Shown here: piece by piece, positions 32,156 to 46,800 of the stretch
Layout of the letters: every line of letters starts with the position of its first letter
How positions within the stretch are numbered: position 1 is the first letter of the stretch
Made by a program: the position numbers and the translations under genes
The notes under the pieces: model-generated
The model's input: the letters and a program-made list of their open reading frames with translations, nothing else
Told to the model about the DNA's origin: nothing
Database searches by the model: none
Origin: Drosophila pseudoobscura
Taxonomy: Eukaryota > Arthropoda > Insecta > Diptera > Drosophilidae
Direction: 5' to 3'
Length of the DNA stretch: 64,000 bases
Assembly (NCBI RefSeq): GCF_009870125.1
Contig: NC_046679.1
Location: 12,090,001 to 12,154,000, forward strand

Positions 32156-35100
32156 TGAGTTTGCGTTTGTTGCCACAGCCACAGCCACAGCAGGGCTTGA
32201 AGTTACTTGAAGTGTCTGTAATATCGTTTGCTATATGGTTAACAATCTCACAAGAGTTTTCTGTGTAGATGGCTTCCATAGTGGGAGTAATAGTTTAATG
32301 GGAATGTGAAAAATTCAATTTTCTATTTTTCTCTTGGGTTTCTTATAGTATTCAGGAATTTGTTACATGAATTAAATATTTCCTGGATGATCTGCCACAA
32401 TTTAAGATATCTAGAAACAAAAGAATTATAATTTTTTTGAAGAATAGTTATTAATAAAATATGTTTTATTAATATTCATTAGATTTTATTGAAATATTTG
32501 TAAGGCAATTGGGCAGTTCCATGGGTAGTTATTTTGTCTCGACATTATTTTCTAAATGATTTCAAGCTTATTTAACTTAAAAAATCTATAGTTTTTTGAC
32601 TTTGATGTGCAAAAATATTAAAATCAGAAAACAAATTTATTTTAATTATTATATTTTCTTTTATTAAAACTTCTTACATACACTTTCTTACATATTCAAA
32701 TATAAAAAAAAATCCAGAAAAATTGCCAAATATCGACTAACGAAAAATTTTGTAGCTTTTACTAACCCAATAAATTTTTGCCGTGCGAATGAGGTTAGAA
32801 TAAAATAAAAACAAATAGGATGATAATTTTTCGGTTAAATCCAAGCCTTTTTTAAGAGATTCAATTTACATTCAAATCCTGCCTCAAGTTGTCCTAAAAG
32901 TGGCATTTGAATCGTTGGCCGCGAAAACCGCTTTTTTTGTGTAGTGGTTTTTTACAATTATCTTTAAATTGTGGAACTAATTCGGAGTTAAGTGTGATTC
33001 CCAATTGCTAGAATAAAAATTCGTTTTTCTTATTTCACATAAAATGTGACGAGTGCAATCATGAAAATGCCCATATGTTCAAAAAATAAAAGGCAATAGT
33101 TCCAATACGTTTTTTTAAACATCTTAAAATTAATCTTTTCCATACTCAGACAAAAATTTCTAAAATAATAATACTAATATTGAGTTTGATTTGCTTAAAA
33201 ACAGATTAATGAATAGACAGACAATCAACAGCTCAAAATGTGATTTCTTTATTGTAGAAAGTGTTTCCATTTTAATTAATTTAAAAACTATATTGAAGAA
33301 TATAACAAACTTTTGGAAAACAATTGGGAGCCAAATTAAGTACATAAACTATAACTATGAGAACCATACAAAATTTTTAATATTTCTGGTCACACTCCTA
33401 AGGAAGTCTAAGGATATAAATTTAAATTGAATAGCCCATCATTTCAAATATTACCTCAAGCAGGTTAAATCATACAAAAAAATACATAGAGATAAACTCA
33501 AATTTTAAAATAAATAAAACCCCCATACCGTTTTGTGGTACAACTATCAAAGGCAACAAAAATCAAGCAGCTGCAGTATCGAGCTCTTTCCATATTTTAA
33601 CACAAATTGTTGCCGTAGTGTAACAATCTTTTGTAAGAGCCTCAGCCAGGAGTCTATGAGATTGTCTAGGTGTATTGTGTCCACAATTTAGATGAATTAC
33701 AAGGGGTTTAGTTGAGCAAGCAAGAGGTACAAATCGAGGTAATCTCTCTCAGGGGCATAGTTTGATATTGGATTTGCATTGGTTTATGGGTTCATGGAAA
33801 TCAATATTGCCTGCGGGCGATGCCTGTAAATTTATGCAGAGGTCAGCAAAGAATGGAAACTGTTTGAATTTGTTTGCCCCAGCCACAGTCCCAGCCAATA
33901 GAGACCGACCGGACTTTGAGTTGTGCTCCGAATTTGAGTTGTGTCGACTGCCGAGTGGCATTGGCAATTTCATTAGGGCCGAAAGAAGAAACCAGTTGTA
34001 ATTGCAATTAGTTTTATCGTAACTTGCAGTTAAATAATCAAAACATTTTCCCAAGCTTCCGTTCTGCTGCCTCCTCTCGAGCGCTTTGTAATGCAAAACT
34101 TTTTAATCCGACGCCTTGGTTTGTTTACACGAACTGCCATGCCTTCACCGCCCCCACGCAAACAACAACAACGACATAAAAAAATAAGAAAAATTTGCAT
34201 ATTTACACAAGACAATTTACACACTCACCCAGGCCGATGGAATGGCAGTCCGACTGAATGACTAACTGACGAAGGGCCCGACAGCACGTCATCATGCGAC
34301 GACGGCGGCTGCGACGGCGACGGCAACGGTCGAGTTTGAGTTCTGAATGACAGAGAATGAGTGGAAGGGAAGGAGGGAGTGTGGGTGAGTGAGTGGGTTG
34401 AGGTTATTCTGTAAATTGTGTGTAAGCCGAACTGCTGTGCAGTGCTGTGCTGCTGTCTGATGAACAAGCAGACGAACCGTTACAAAAGTCCAACAAGTTA
34501 GCAGTCGACTCAGTCCCATTCTGTGGGTGTGTGGGTCTGTGAGTGTGTGGGTGTGTGGGTGTCTGGGTAGGAAGTGAAATATGACAAGGACAAGTGAAGT
34601 GTCGAGAAGGAGTTGCAATTGTGCGGCGGCTGGGCCTGAATTGGGTATATTCCCGTACATATGTATGCCGTTATGCGTGAGCCTGTAAGTGCAGCCACAG
34701 CATACGGAAGTAATTCGATTTCGTTGGCATGTTGATGATGATGGCATGGCCGGGCCCCAGTGACAGTGTTGCACTCGGTATTGTTCTCAGAACAGGTCCT
34801 GCTTCCGTGCCCCAGGCAATATTCATGAGAGAGAAGGAACAGAGAGAGACAGAGATCGACAGGATGACAACATTTCGTGCACATTAAAAACAACTTAATA
34901 TCTGTGTTGTGTATTTTATTGAGTCTTCTTCCGGTGCATCCTCCACAGAGCCCATTATGATGACCCTGGCAACCTTATGGAAGTCAAAGTAATTTAATAA
35001 TTTATTTACAACATGGAAATTAACAAACACAATCCGGTCCACAGGCGACACATTGTACAAATTATACAATTACACTATTTAGATAAAGGGGAAAACACAG

Positions 35101-37679
35101 ACGGTAAGAGAGAGAGAGAGGAAGCGAGTGTGCGGAGAGAGGTGGCAGAAATATCCTGTGGCTGGGCGGGGGCTTTACAAATTTCATTTTCATGCACTCG
35201 ACAATTATACCATTTTATGTTTTTACATTTTATTGTCATTAACAGATTTTATTCCACCTCCATGTGTGTCTGTGTGTGTGTGTGTGTGTGTGTGTACTGT
35301 TCTGTTTGCTTGTGTGGTTTAGCCGAATCGGAAATTGTCATAAAACGAGTGTTGTAGGCCATTTGTTCAGGGCACATTAGATAAAAGCTTCTGCAAAATC
35401 ACGTAAATCACCCAAGGATATTTATTACAAATTACCAAATCGTAAAAACGGATACTGTAAATGTAAATGGTGTCCACGCAATTGAATCTACACGTTGAAT
35501 AATCAAATTAGTCATTTATTTGTGCGAAAATTACGTTTTTTCCATTGAAATTCAATTAATTTTGGGGGATATTTTTATATCCTGTAAATACAGAAAAAAG
35601 CGCTAAGACCCAAATTTCGACACCAAGATTTAAATATTTATGCCCCGAGAGCTCATATTAAAATTAAAATATTTGATTTAAATATATTTCAAATTTCATG
35701 TTCAAATTAAATCTATTTCCTATAAACTTGATATAATACATATATTTATTTTAAAGTTTTTGATATTTAGTTTTAATGTGGGCCGTATATAAACATATCT
35801 TTATTCCTAAAATATAAATGTGTGTACATAAACGTTCTAATCATTTTGCATTACATTCCTAATATCTGCGATTATGAATACCTGCATTTACTACGAGTAT
35901 TTCAATAATAGTTCAAAGTTTCAAATTTCTTTGACTATTTTCCAAGTGTCTTGCACATAAAAGACAGCTCTTAAAAGGAGAGCTTGGAAAGCTGGCAGAG
36001 TGGCTAAAGTATATTCTCTATTAACAACAATGTCTTGCCGCGAAATAATCTGAATTTTTATCCTTTGGATAATTCAAGAAAATAGCTCTACCAAACAACT
36101 TGCAGAAGCAAAAATACAAAGATTATAATATGGAAAACAACTTCATTTCTCTTTCAAGGCAACGGAAACTTTGAATACATTTTCGAAATTAAAAGATTAC
36201 CATGAACTACACACTATACTCGTAGTATTGTTCTTATTTCGCCTCGTAAATGGGCAATGTCCTGCCATAGATACTCGTAAGTTCTGTTTTTGCGGTCGTT
36301 TAAAGTTTCGCATAGCTTATTAGCTTAAAGCGGATAAGCGCGACTGGGCATCCGCTCTGTCCGCTCTTTGACCTAGAAAATGCAGTGCCGGAAAGACCGA
36401 TTAAAACGTATGAAATATTCTGTGCGAGACTTACTAATTGTGATATTCGATGACTTTATTACCTCACTCATTATATAGAAATTAGTTTTGCTTTACATTT
36501 AGTGCAGTGAAGTTGCCATAAAAACAGTGAGCGACGCTAATAGAACAAAAATCTGTTTCAATTAATTAAAATATAACATCAGACATCCTTAAAATAATTT
36601 AATATCAAATAAATTTGATGATAACATTTTTAGAGTCTATAAAGTTTTTAGCAGCTCGTAAGTCTGTTTTTAAATATTCTGTGATAGCATACTTTTCGTC
36701 GCCCACTGGAAAATGTTATGTCCTTGCCTAAGTAACTGTAAAATGTCCTCCCATTCCTTGTGTGTGCATTGAAGACTGCTGACGACCGAGGCCCTGCCCT
36801 CATAAAGGGAATATGGTGGAATGAAAGCAGTTGAAAGCACAAAACGATTGTCTTCTGTTTGGATTGTCTGAAGTGTTCGTCCCCCATCTACCCTTTGACC
36901 TTGCGAGTTGCTCTTGATTTTAAAGAGCTGTGAGGGTTTTGGGATTTAAGAGAGTGTTTAAGCTTCCCAAATTATCCCATCAAGAAAATGAACTTATTTT
37001 CATTAATATTTAATCATCCGATTTGCATTACAAAATGAAACAGATTGAGTTAAATTAATAGAATTCCGATTATACGTGTATAATGGAGACTATATGGATT
37101 CATCCTTAAAGTCTTAATTAAATGCGATTACAGTGATTTTATCAGTGTAGTTTCACTTAAGTGATGCCATTATTGAATGTACATGTAAGATGTTTTATAA
37201 TAGATAGTGTTGAGCAACTGAGTTTTTTTTTTAGCAGCGTTGTTTAGCTTATTATGGTTTATTGTAGCTAATAGCATATGTAAAGTAAATATAGCGGTAG
37301 AACAATATCGATCGATTTAAGACTGTGTCAGATTGAAGATCAGTTATGCGAACTACGAGCAGTAAGTGCTAGATAAAGACGAAATTTAAGGACCCTAATG
37401 TAAGCGAGAACTAGACAGATCAAGAGAGCGATACAGAAGGCGCAGTGGGCAGTGCAAACTACAAACAATAATACGGACTTACTTTACTGCTGCATCACTG
37501 GCTATAATCTATGGATAATTTCCTAATATTGGGCAGCGTAACCCTACACAAAGTTTACTGATAAGTGTAAAACTCTCGGCTGATTTCTGCTGATACCGCT
37601 GAATGTTACATTTCCTATCGCTGATCGCTGTTCGCTAATCCTCTTCTTCCCTGCTGTGCTCTCCATCCGCTGTTGATCT
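32156..37679. other. Gene-free stretch, mostly AT-rich
   Basis: Strongly AT-rich at 32.3-33.6 and 35.4-37.3 kb. The GC-richer middle (33.8-35.2 kb) has GTGTGG-type runs (34525-34565), GAGA runs (34826-34855 and 35106-35140) and a (GT)n at 35265-35295. On the - strand a CTGG|GTGAGTG donor-like site near 34228 follows a TTCAGTCGG initiator-like site near 34250. No full gene is supported. Confidence 0.5.
35265..35295. repeat. (GT)n microsatellite
   Basis: About 15 GT units with one interruption. Confidence 0.95.
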
Positions 37680-37885
37680 GCTGTTGATCTCATTCTGCTG
37701 TTACTGCTGTCACTGCTGTCTGCTGTTAATGTTGCTCTGCTGTTGCTGCTTATCTTTTGTTGATCTGCTGTTAGTGCTGTCTGCTGTTAAGTTACTGCTT
37801 ATCTCCTGGTTATCCGCTGTTGACCTGCTGCTCATCTCGTTCTGCTGTTACTGCTGTTGCTATTAATGTTGATCTGCTGTGCGAT
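37670..37885. repeat. Degenerate CTGCTGTT(A/G) array
   Basis: CTGCTGTT followed by GATCT, ACTGCTG or AATGTTG is repeated over about 215 bp. A higher-order similarity links 37687-37742 with 37837-37880 (CTC(A/G)TTCTGCTGTTACTG), so a unit of about 150 bp appears duplicated. An open frame through it is a by-product of the lack of stops. Confidence 0.85.
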
Positions 37886-37895
37886 AAACTTGCCT

Positions 37896-40800
37896 CTAGT
37901 TCTGTGGCCATTCTTTATGAAGCAGTCCCCCCTTGGGAAAGCTCACAATATATGTATGTATTTGTTTTATTGGTTCTTCAACTTTTGAATGACAACTTTC
38001 CAAAAACTTATTTTAATTCTATTCGAATTGTGAATAAAAGATCGTGTTGTGTTGTGGCTGCACTTGAGATATGCAAATATTTGGCTTATAATTGCCAACC
38101 AATTTGTCGGTTTGCTCGAACACCTCAACTGTGGATACAAATTCTGAACTTTTCATTTATTCTTTATTCTTTCCTTGGGTTTTTTCCTTTTGGTAAACAA
38201 TTAGTGCGGCAACCGCAAATTGTTAAATGAATTTCTATGCCCAACGCAGAGCAGAGCAACCATTTTACAATCCACTCGGCTCTTACATAAGAACGGAACG
38301 GTGCGACTCGGCTCGGGCTGCAGCTTGGCTGCCAATTAAAGGAGACAAAAATGTCTGTACTAAGCCAGTTGCTTCATAATTGCTTCAATTCAAAAATGCA
38401 TGAAAAGTATTTGACCAAGTGCTCAAAAATGCTCAAAGTAATAAAATGACTCAGACAAGGCCTCAAGACAGTGTAGGCGATAGAGCCATACAGATATAGG
38501 GGGATATTGCGGAGGGCGAAGGCGGGGGCGAGACGAGTTGAATTTGTAAAATTGCGTAAAATGTTCGGTCTTGGCTAACATTTTGATTACCTAATGCCCA
38601 TGAGCAGTTTTATTAGGCCTGTGGTTTAGCATGTGTCTTCCTCCGTCTTTGGGAATTTTCGGCATTTAGTATTTTTCTTGACCAGCATCAATATTTAATT
38701 TCATTACAAGCCAAAAAAGTCGAAAGAGCATCCACATCCACATCCACAATGCCACAGCAGGACATGGCATTTGATAAATTATTTAAAATATCTACATCCA
38801 TCTGGAGGAGCGCTCTTCCAGCTCTGGTCAAAGTCTATTAGATGCGTGTTGTGTCTCTGTGGCCGGGCCGGAGTCCTGGCCAAGCTCGATTAGTTGGCCA
38901 CATTGAATGCCTGTAAATAACATTCAGCTAAGTGTCCTTTTCTCTCTCTCCCTTTCTGTCTCTGGGTGTCTGTCCACCTGTGTTTGCTCCATTTACACCT
39001 CTGGGGCTGGGGTGTAAAGCGTCAGCTTTGCCTTATCCAATTTTACAGAATTTTAAGCACTCTGCCACGTGTCGTTCGGGCTTTAAACTGCAGTCCAGTC
39101 CCAGCCCCGGTCCAGTCCAGTCCAGTCCACTCCAATCCAGGCCAGTCCCAGCCAGACATCAGAGACACAGCCAAGTGCATTTTATGTTCAGCTTCCCCCC
39201 TCACGCTCTCTCCAGCTCCAGCTCTTCTGGCCACTGTTGCTGGCCTGTTCACGTCCTTGTCCTGCGGCAGGGGGACTGGGACTCGGCCAGGGCCTGTGCG
39301 CCTGCTTAAAATGATAACGTTGAAAACGCTGCTCGTCTACACAAGACAAATGTGCGCTATTGAGGCGTGAAAATATTCCACTATAAACATACATCCGAGA
39401 CACAAAAGGAGGAGCCTTTCCGCTCTCTCCTCTTCTACTCTTTCTCTTTCTCTTAAAGCCGTGTGTAATTTTCCGTGTCAAAAGTGTGGGCGCTCGGTGT
39501 TTATTTATGGCCTTGGCCAGAAACTTCTTAAATTATCTATGGAAATGACCTAATGCAGCCACTAAAGTGGACGCTAACTCGACACTGATTATGGCCACTG
39601 CCTTGACTGTGGCTTGGCTTTAACTGCAGCATCGCCTCCTCAGGGACCGAGGCATACAGTGAGAGAGGAAGGCCAACACTCAGTCGGGGACAGGACAGTC
39701 GAGACAATGCCAGACGGAGCCTAAAAGGCGCCGTGATCAGAACCAGACTGGGATGTGGCACAAAAACACAACTTCTTTTGTGGCACTCGTACAAGTGGAG
39801 TCCTGACCACGTCATGAAATGCTCTGTAAAATCATGGCGATGAAATAATTGAAAAGATTTACAGAGTTATGGTTCAGTAAGTGCAGTAAGCCGACAGACA
39901 GGGTCCATTGGGATGTCAATGTACACTCGTTTTTATTCCTATCACTATTTGTTTTTATTACTACAGGCCCATCTACAGATATACATACATATGTACAATG
40001 CGTTTCGAAACTATAAAACATTTTAAGTTTAAATACATTTCGTTAGAGGATGCGAAGGTTTTAGGATCAAAGAATAGTAGTCCTTGAGTATGGATACCTC
40101 TTTATTGAGATTATGTTTGACATTTTCAATGACTCTAAGGATTAATGTGCTCAATAAATTTAAGAAGCTTGTGAGGTAAAATTGGTATTATTTTAAAAAA
40201 GTATTATATTTTCTGTAATTTATTTTACATTTAAATATTAAATCAGATTCAAATTCGAATTACACATATATGTATATCTTTCTATTATATAAAAATAAAG
40301 TTTTGGGCATTCGTCGTCGTCGTCCGTCGGCAAGTAAGCCGGGGGTTGGCCCACGAGCTGTGTTTAGTTTTTGTATATGTATTATTCAATATTCCAACTT
40401 ATTTGAAGATCCAATTTGAAAGCTAAGCCCTATAACATATCCAAGAGCTGCCTGGCTTAGATATTGATATCAAATGGATTAATTTCACCCTATAAAGTGC
40501 CGCAGTTTTGGCAGTTACAGTCCTGAAACGCTCTGTACGTGCCCCAGAGATTGCATCGGAAAACATATCCAGCATTTATTTGCTTGTTCAGGCATTCCAT
40601 ATCGCTTTATGATCTAACCCGAATCCGTTGGCATATTTGTTCTTCCTCCAAAAACCAAATACTCGGCTCGCGTAGAGTAAATGGTATGGAAATTGGCGAA
40701 AACCCTGCAGACAGTTTTCCCCTCCATTGCCTGCGCTGCCTCTTGCCTCGTGCAACTCTTTGGTGTCGGCTGCCAGCCAAAAAAAAGCGACAAAAAGAGA

Positions 40801-43800
40801 AACAAAGACGAACAAGAAATATGTATAAGGACTGTTTAGTCGCCTAGTCCGACTATAAAATACCCGCTAAATAATGTGAAAATAATGTAATTGAAATTTA
40901 AGGAAAATATATTGAAATAAAGTCTTTTCTGGGGCTTGGCTGCTTTGTGCATTTACTGACACAAATGGGCCACATGTATAAATATTCAGAGGTACTGTAT
41001 TCATATCTGAGAGATATATTGCCATATCGACTCGGCTTTTATTACTGCTGCACATCTCCATCGGTGACGGTCACATACTGCTGCAAGAAGAGAGCATACC
41101 CTTGCACTTCAGGAGCTCTGTCGGGTCGAAAAAGCTTCAGTAAATGGCAGCCAGTAAGTAAATGCAAAACAGGCAAATGCTGCAACAGCAGTAAAAACCG
41201 ACAGAGCAGCAGACACAGACACAGACACAGCAGCAGACCCAGACAGAGACAGAGACAGCGAAAGGCGCATAGAAAGAGACAGGGACAGATACAGGCACAG
41301 GCACAGGAACAGGGACTGGAAACTGAAACAAGAACAGAGCGACCCAATTTTCGCCAAGTAAAATCGCAGTTTTCATTAACCGCAATGCCAGACGGCGGCG
41401 ACAGCGAGTGGCTGCGGGTGAGCTAGTGGGTGGCGTGGGTGGCGTGGGTGGCGTGTCTGTGTAAAGGTAGAGCACAAAACTGTCGCGACTGTCAGCGGTT
41501 CCCTTCCGGAATTACAGCACCAACAACTGCTACTGCTACTGCGACTGCGACTAGGTGGCTGGCTGCCTGATTGCCACAGAGATGTCATGTCGATACCCCG
41601 CAGCACCCCATCCCAGTCGTCCCCTTCTCATTTACTGTGTGTGTGTGTCCCTTCCCTCATCTCTGGCCTAGATGGACACCTTTTTGCGCTGGTTCTTTGT
41701 TTGCTTGGATTATTTATATAGTAGGTATGCCTGATGATTTGTTGTTCCGTTAGTTATACAAGTTTAGCGGCTCAGGCAACACGGAGAGCGGGAGAGAGAT
41801 TGAACGTGAGAGAGAGCCCGGAATTTGGCTCACCTTGCCGGAGCGCCAAGTTTTCACCGAAACTTTGAGCAACGCCCCGAGTCCGGACCCGGACACGGAC
41901 CCGGGACAGTTTAAAGTTTGGTGCCAGCACGGAAATTAAATGGCATCGATACCCCGGACCGAGGCGGAGCCTGGCAAATGGCACACGGATATCTGATGGA
42001 GGCAGAAAAAAAAACTTCAAATTGAGAGGATATCCTACGGTCAAGTGTTTGTCATTTGCAATTAATTTCCTTTTGACCAAACGGCTTCTTCCGCCGCCCG
42101 TCTTGTGCTTTTCAATTAGCACAACTCAAAGTTCCACAGCTCAATAATTTCCCTGCTTTGGCCCCAGCTCCAGATTCTTCCCCTTCTGGGGCCCTGCTCT
42201 GAGGAATTTGGGTGCGCCTAAAAGCCGGCTGCATTTTTCATCAGGCTAAGTTAAGCCAATTATCCCGACTGCTAGAGATACCTCATCTCATCCATATCCA
42301 TATCCGTATCACGGAACAGATCGATGTCCAGGACATTTATAAATACCAAGCGGCACAAAAAGGCTGCTTTTACTTTTAATGTGAGCTCGGGAGGAGGTCA
42401 GAGAGAGAGAGAGAGGGCGGAGTGGGTATCTCTGCAGTCCTTACAACTGTGACTCGAATATCCTATTTATCGTGTGCGTCTGCTTGTGTAACCTTGCAGG
42501 AGGCAACTGTCGCTGGCATATGCTAATGCCAGGAGGCTCTGCTCTCGGTTGTTCAATGCTCACTGAGAGAAATGCAAATATGAGACTGTCGGACCCTTCC
42601 TGTTGAAGTTCAGAAAGTAATACGCAGCGACACCAAGCCGAAGCTTGTTACTCGCGGATCTCAGGCAGAAAGCCTCGAATCACTCGCTTCACAGACGGCA
42701 ATCCGATCGAATACCCATAAAAGAAAGTTGTTAAAAGTGTGCCTGCATTTGCCATATGCTCAAATCTCTTGGAAAATGAATCAATGCTGGCTGAATTTTT
42801 GCTCAGTGTTGACTCCTTTGACTGTGTGGCAAGAACTGCTAAATATGTATGCCAAATGCGATTTGCATATAACGTTTTGTGAAACGGTCTGCGAAGTAGT
42901 TGCCCAGGGAGAGCGGGAATTGAGGGGAGAGCACCTGGCCACTACCTACTGGCTACTGGCCGTGTGCTGTTCCTGCTGCCGGCTGGTATGCCTTTTAGCC
43001 AAGCCATGTTACGTTGGATTTCGCCTCATTTTTCTTTGCTTTTTTTCGGAGGCAAGCAGTCGGAACTGGAAAGGCGAGCCATGACTAAACTGTGCGCCTG
43101 AATCGCTGCATGAGTGTGTGTATGAGTTTACTTTGTGCAGTCACTGTGGATCAGGTATGCGAGCCCCAGCCCCCTTGGCCAGGCTGTGCGTTGGTCAAAC
43201 AACGGATTGTTGCCAGTTTTGATAGCCAGAAAGGATGCTTAGCAGGCTCAGGTTATGGCACCAGTTGACTCGCCACGACCCTAAGCTGTGGCCGACCTGC
43301 AATTGAACTTTCCGGGGGGCCTGACTGTGTGGGCACAAGCTCGGTGTCCCGGAGCGGATGGATTGGCTTATTTACATGAAAATTAGATGAAAATACGATA
43401 GATTGGCCAGCTGATTGTCCATGGCGTAAATATGTCATTAAAATGCTAAAATCTTACACCATATGCATACAATAATCGCAGCGCCCCCGTATTTGCCAAA
43501 TTTATGCATGCCAGGCCGGGCCTATCCCCAATCCCGAATTAACCCTATCCCACCCAATCGATTGGCAATCAAAATAACTTTCAATTCATTTGCCCATCGT
43601 TGATGGGATTCGAATCAGTGTCAGTATCAGTATCAGTATCATTCTCGATGCTCGCCAAATTGCCCGCTTTATGAGGAGATGAGCGAAGGCAGCCAATTCC
43701 ACTGAATGCCAGCCTCAAATGGAATACATCGGAACGGTACCAACGGGTAGCAACGTTTTGTCGTAAAGGATGAAAGTATGCCCAGATCTGGATTCAGGAA

Positions 43801-46800
43801 CGGGTCCAAGACCAGGCCAGCCAAAGGCATTGCCGGCATTCCCACTCAATCCCCCTACCTACCCTACTGGTCCCACAACTCTGCCCGAATCGCACTTGTT
43901 CAACTCTTTGGCCAAGTTGCACGATAAATCTCAACCAAAAGTTGTGTTGTGTGCGGTCCACACTGTGGATAGAAGGTTGACGGTGAGGCTGAGGGTGGAG
44001 CAGGGGGATGAGTCCAAAAGATTGTGTAAAATATGCACAGCTTTGGGGCCGCCCAGAAAGCGGCAAGCACTGAGGCACCGAGCACCGAGCACCAAACCAC
44101 TTGAAGTTGACGCAACGTCACAAAGCGCATTATGATGATCAACTCGATTATGGCCAAGGGAAGACAGTGTTGCCAAATCGACACAAAGTATGTTTGGAAG
44201 AAAACTGAAAACTTGTCCTTGGTTGATATATTTAAGATTTAACAGGCGCTTAGTTGTGGAATTAACAAGAAATTAAGGAAAGTACATCATCTTTACACTT
44301 GGAAAAATATTATTATATATTTCTATAAAATTACACGGTATCTGTAGATATATAATCTTTGGATTTCATTACTTGTTAAACTTCCAAGGGAAACATTTTA
44401 ATATGAATTAAGAAATGCAATCCACTAAAATAATATGAATTATAACAATTTTCCTACAAGTATGTAAATGGGGTCGTCCGTTGTTCTAATCATTACAGAT
44501 ATTGAGGCTATCTGCGCATTCACATGAACACAGCTGAATTTCTGGTAATTAAGAAATCCCAGAGACTGGCTTTGTTTTGAGCAGACCTAATGTGAAATAA
44601 AATTCTCTTAAATCGCTATTTTCCTCCTATTTTTACCAACTGATTGTCGAGTGGAGAAAAGGCCAGGAAGCCAATCCTGCATCGTACAGAGTCTCAGCAC
44701 TGACAGGCAGCAGGACTGTGCAGTAAATTTTATTGGTATTTGGTTTTGGAGACTGCAGTCTCCCTTTGTTCCCTTTGCTTCCTTGGCACACACACTTACT
44801 CACACTGAAATAGGAAGAGGGTGATGGAGGGAGCGGGGGCGGGGAGACACAGTAAACAGACAGACAAAAGGAATTCGATTTTCAGCTATTTTCTATGCCA
44901 AAAACGAAGTCCTAGCCGCTGCAAGCAACCTACTTACGACTTCGGGCACACTCTCCGCTGCGGAGTCCGGCCATGGAGGGGAAGGGGCACGGAGGGCATA
45001 AACACGTGATAAAAGCTTTACTTGCAATTTTAACTTTGCTGTCGAGTGTGGGCCGAACCGACAGAGAGGGACAGCAACAGCAGCAGCAGCAGCACAGCAG
45101 CAGCGGCAGCGGCAGTTGCCCGGCAATGTTTTTTTTTCTTCATATCCTTTCCCTTCTGCCACTGTTGTTGTCTGTCTGTCTGGCAGTTGGGCGTCGGTGT
45201 GGCGCCAAGGGCAGCCATTTTTCATTGGCGGGCGTATGTGATGTGCCAACGAAGCCGCCGCACAGTGGGAATAGTGCTTGAAAAAGAGGTTGCAAAAATT
45301 CAAATTACTACTGGTAGCAAATGGTTAGAGGGTGTACTTAACATATATGATTAGGAACTTCGTGAAATTATTGATATTTTTATACTCAAAAAAGGGCTCA
45401 GTAAGTGCTGCCTGGGCGTCCTCACTTTCCCTGCGGCCCTATCCTTTATGTATAATAATTGAAGTACAATTTTGGCTCACTGGCTTAAGAAAGGAGCCTA
45501 GGATGGGCCTCTGGACTGTCTTCTGGACCCCCAAAAATACTTAAAGTGGACACAACATCTCCTAAAACATGAATTATATCTGTGATAGTTTGTGATTTCT
45601 GTCAAACCTTTCTAAGTTTGGCTTCACAGTGGGCCGTGGACGCCTTTGCAACTTTTTTTGCCCGCTGCTGTCGCGGCAGTCAGTCATTCCGTCAGTTAGT
45701 TCGTCAAACCAAAATACTGCTTGTCTGCTTTCTTTTCTGCTCCACTCCGTCTCTCAGTGCATCTCTCTCTCTCCTTCTGCATCTCCCGTTGAGCTGCTTA
45801 ACCGTCTTTCTCCTGTCTGTTGTCATCCGTCGTCAGACGTTTGTCGAGGGTCATTCCGTTGCATTCTGGCTGGAACTTACGGTGCCTTCATTTGGCTTTT
45901 TGTTTGTTTACGAGTTTAAAGATGCTGCATTTTGGCCAACGAATTTAGTTTTATTGAATATTACAGTTTATAAATTATCCTGGCAGGGGCCTGAACGTTT
46001 TTGCCGATTCGATTGTGCTCGTTGTCGTTGGAAGACATTCCTATAAAAATCTCATAATTTACATACTAAAATTCGTCAACTTCTATTGAATAAATTGTCG
46101 TCTTCAACTTTGTATTTTATACTCTTCTGCGAGTGCAGTCTCTTCGAAGCGAGTGATCCGGAGGCAGAGGATTGTCCTCTGTCCGCTTATTCATAATCTA
46201 TGTGTGTAAAAGTAGTCATCTTTCTACAATATATAACAATAAATCGCTGTCTATTTATTTATTTAGTATTACATATAAATCTCGAACCATACTCAAGGTC
46301 TTTCAATGAATAATATAGATTTTTGCTCATTATCATCTGCTCTTTTTGTTTATTTTTTGTAGTCTTGTTTATATGTAATCCTCAATTTGTTATTACTCAA
46401 AACAAAAAAACTTCGTAGCCAATTAGTTAGAGTATTCAAAAATCTTCAAGCGAAATTAGTAATTTTCCGTTGAAAACTTTCTTTGCCGTCGAAAGAAGCT
46501 GCATTTTCTGACATGTTTACTGTCTGTTTTGTTTTTTCCATGCTTCTCTGCTCATCCCCGGATTTTCATAGATTATATAGATTTTATTTGAGCGCGGAGA
46601 AAAACAAAGAGTACCGAGAGAAAAGAAAACCGCACGACGGGCGCCACCCACAGCAAGTAATTGGTCCCGGGCCCGGGCCCGGTCCCGGCTCAGGGTTCAT
46701 TTCGATTCCGGTCGGAGTTCTTTTGGCACAGAATCAGAATCAAGCGGGCTTCGCCTTACATAAATATGCCACTTAACAAGCCACCAACGTAAAAGTTTTT

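Noticed and set aside
43609..43619. GATTCGAATC resembling a tRNA B-box
   Set aside because: There is no A-box or cloverleaf partner at the right distance.
44973..45281. ATG-initiated 102-codon frame with a polyglutamine run
   Set aside because: It is driven by a CAG repeat and a CTG/TTG-rich pyrimidine stretch, with no splice or promoter context and no family resemblance.
45582..46046. 154-codon hydrophobic frame
   Set aside because: A pyrimidine-rich stretch naturally gives Leu/Ser/Phe frames without stops, and there is no proper start.
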